Origin: Microvirga flavescens
GTDB lineage: Bacteria; Pseudomonadota; Alphaproteobacteria; Rhizobiales; Beijerinckiaceae
Reading direction: 5' to 3'
DNA length: 64,000 bases
NCBI RefSeq assembly: GCF_003290125.1
Contig: NZ_QMKH01000001.1
Span: forward strand, 186,001-250,000
Below are positions 63,878 through 64,000 of this stretch, one piece after another. A program made the position numbers and the translations under genes. The number at the start of each line of letters is the position of its first letter. The stretch's first letter is position 1. The notes below the pieces were generated by a model, which saw only the letters and a program-made list of their open reading frames with translations, made no database searches and was not told where the DNA came from.

Positions 63878-64000
63878 TCAAGCAGATTGGCGGGGATCGG
63901 CGTCGAGGGCGAATTCGAGCAGCAGGGTACGCTGGAAGCGGCTGAAGTTGTTGTCCGAGATCAGGGTCACGATGGTGCGGCCTGCCTCCTGATGAAGCGC
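63878..64000 (-). CDS. Esterase-like activity of phytase family protein, 3' end only
   Basis: The last 40 residues and stop of a gene continuing beyond the window edge. The sequence HQEAGRTIVTLISDNNFS and RFQRTLLLEFALD matches the usual C-terminus of the esterase-like/phytase-family beta-propeller proteins of alphaproteobacteria. Only this part can be judged, so the call is tentative. It is on the same strand as the Anbu operon, 156 nt upstream. Confidence 0.6.
   Translation of the reverse strand, partial: ALHQEAGRTIVTLISDNNFSRFQRTLLLEFALDADPRQSA

Overview
The window reads as chromosomal DNA of a GC-rich alphaproteobacterium of the order Hyphomicrobiales (Rhizobiales), probably near Bosea, Chelatococcus or Methylobacterium. 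Support comes from family content and gene order. DUF4167 and DUF2125 proteins are present, together with ftsE-ftsX-DUF218-plsC, chorismate mutase-hisC-tyrC divergent from metX-metW, aroK-aroB-corC, an NdvA-like exporter, a second RpoH-type sigma factor, and the run DUF3108-helicase-S4-fdxA-carD. Several intergenic palindromes resemble repeats I associate with this order. Genus is inference only.

Layout. 0.3-8.8 kb: DUF4167, MOSC, ClpB, an alpha/beta hydrolase behind a leader peptide and hairpins, an orphan TRAP binding protein and a DMT exporter. 9.1-15.5 kb: an RTX protein, YihY, CpdB and a trans-sulfuration enzyme. 15.6-20.9 kb: TspO, Hpt, the ftsEX operon with DUF218 and PlsC, and ChaC. 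21-31.5 kb: DUF2125, the aromatic amino acid/histidine-family operon (CM-hisC-tyrC), divergent metXW, xerD with a small membrane protein, then aroK-aroB-corC. 31.4-38.2 kb: NdvA-like ABC exporter, CAP lipoprotein, MscS channel, three small proteins and RlpA. 38.5-43.9 kb: MATE exporter, a hybrid kinase with an eroded ATP site, and a GH3 beta-glucosidase.

43.9-49.1 kb looks accessory. A decayed ABC ATPase fragment is followed by two convergent RTX paralogues. Both lie behind nearly identical palindromic upstream blocks at almost the same distance from their starts. The region ends at the 3' end of a tRNA-Arg(CCT).

49.2-59.7 kb is core again: thermonuclease, M48 protease, RpoH2, CarD, FdxA, S4 protein, Suv3-like helicase, DUF3108, L28 and a queuosine-precursor transporter.

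59.7-63.7 kb holds the best candidate for a poorly understood system. It is a four-gene operon of circularly permuted ATP-grasp ligase, alpha-E protein, transglutaminase-like protein and the proteasome-like peptidase Anbu. This association is known from comparative genomics and has been proposed to be a peptide-tagging/processing system, but its substrate is unknown. The last 123 bases are the 3' end of an esterase-like/phytase-family gene.

Three further points merit attention: the attenuator-like leader before the hydrolase at 5.4 kb, the degenerate hybrid kinase at 40-41.5 kb, and a 57-bp palindromic tandem repeat at 19.4 kb. All functional calls come from reading the protein sequences; no database search was run.
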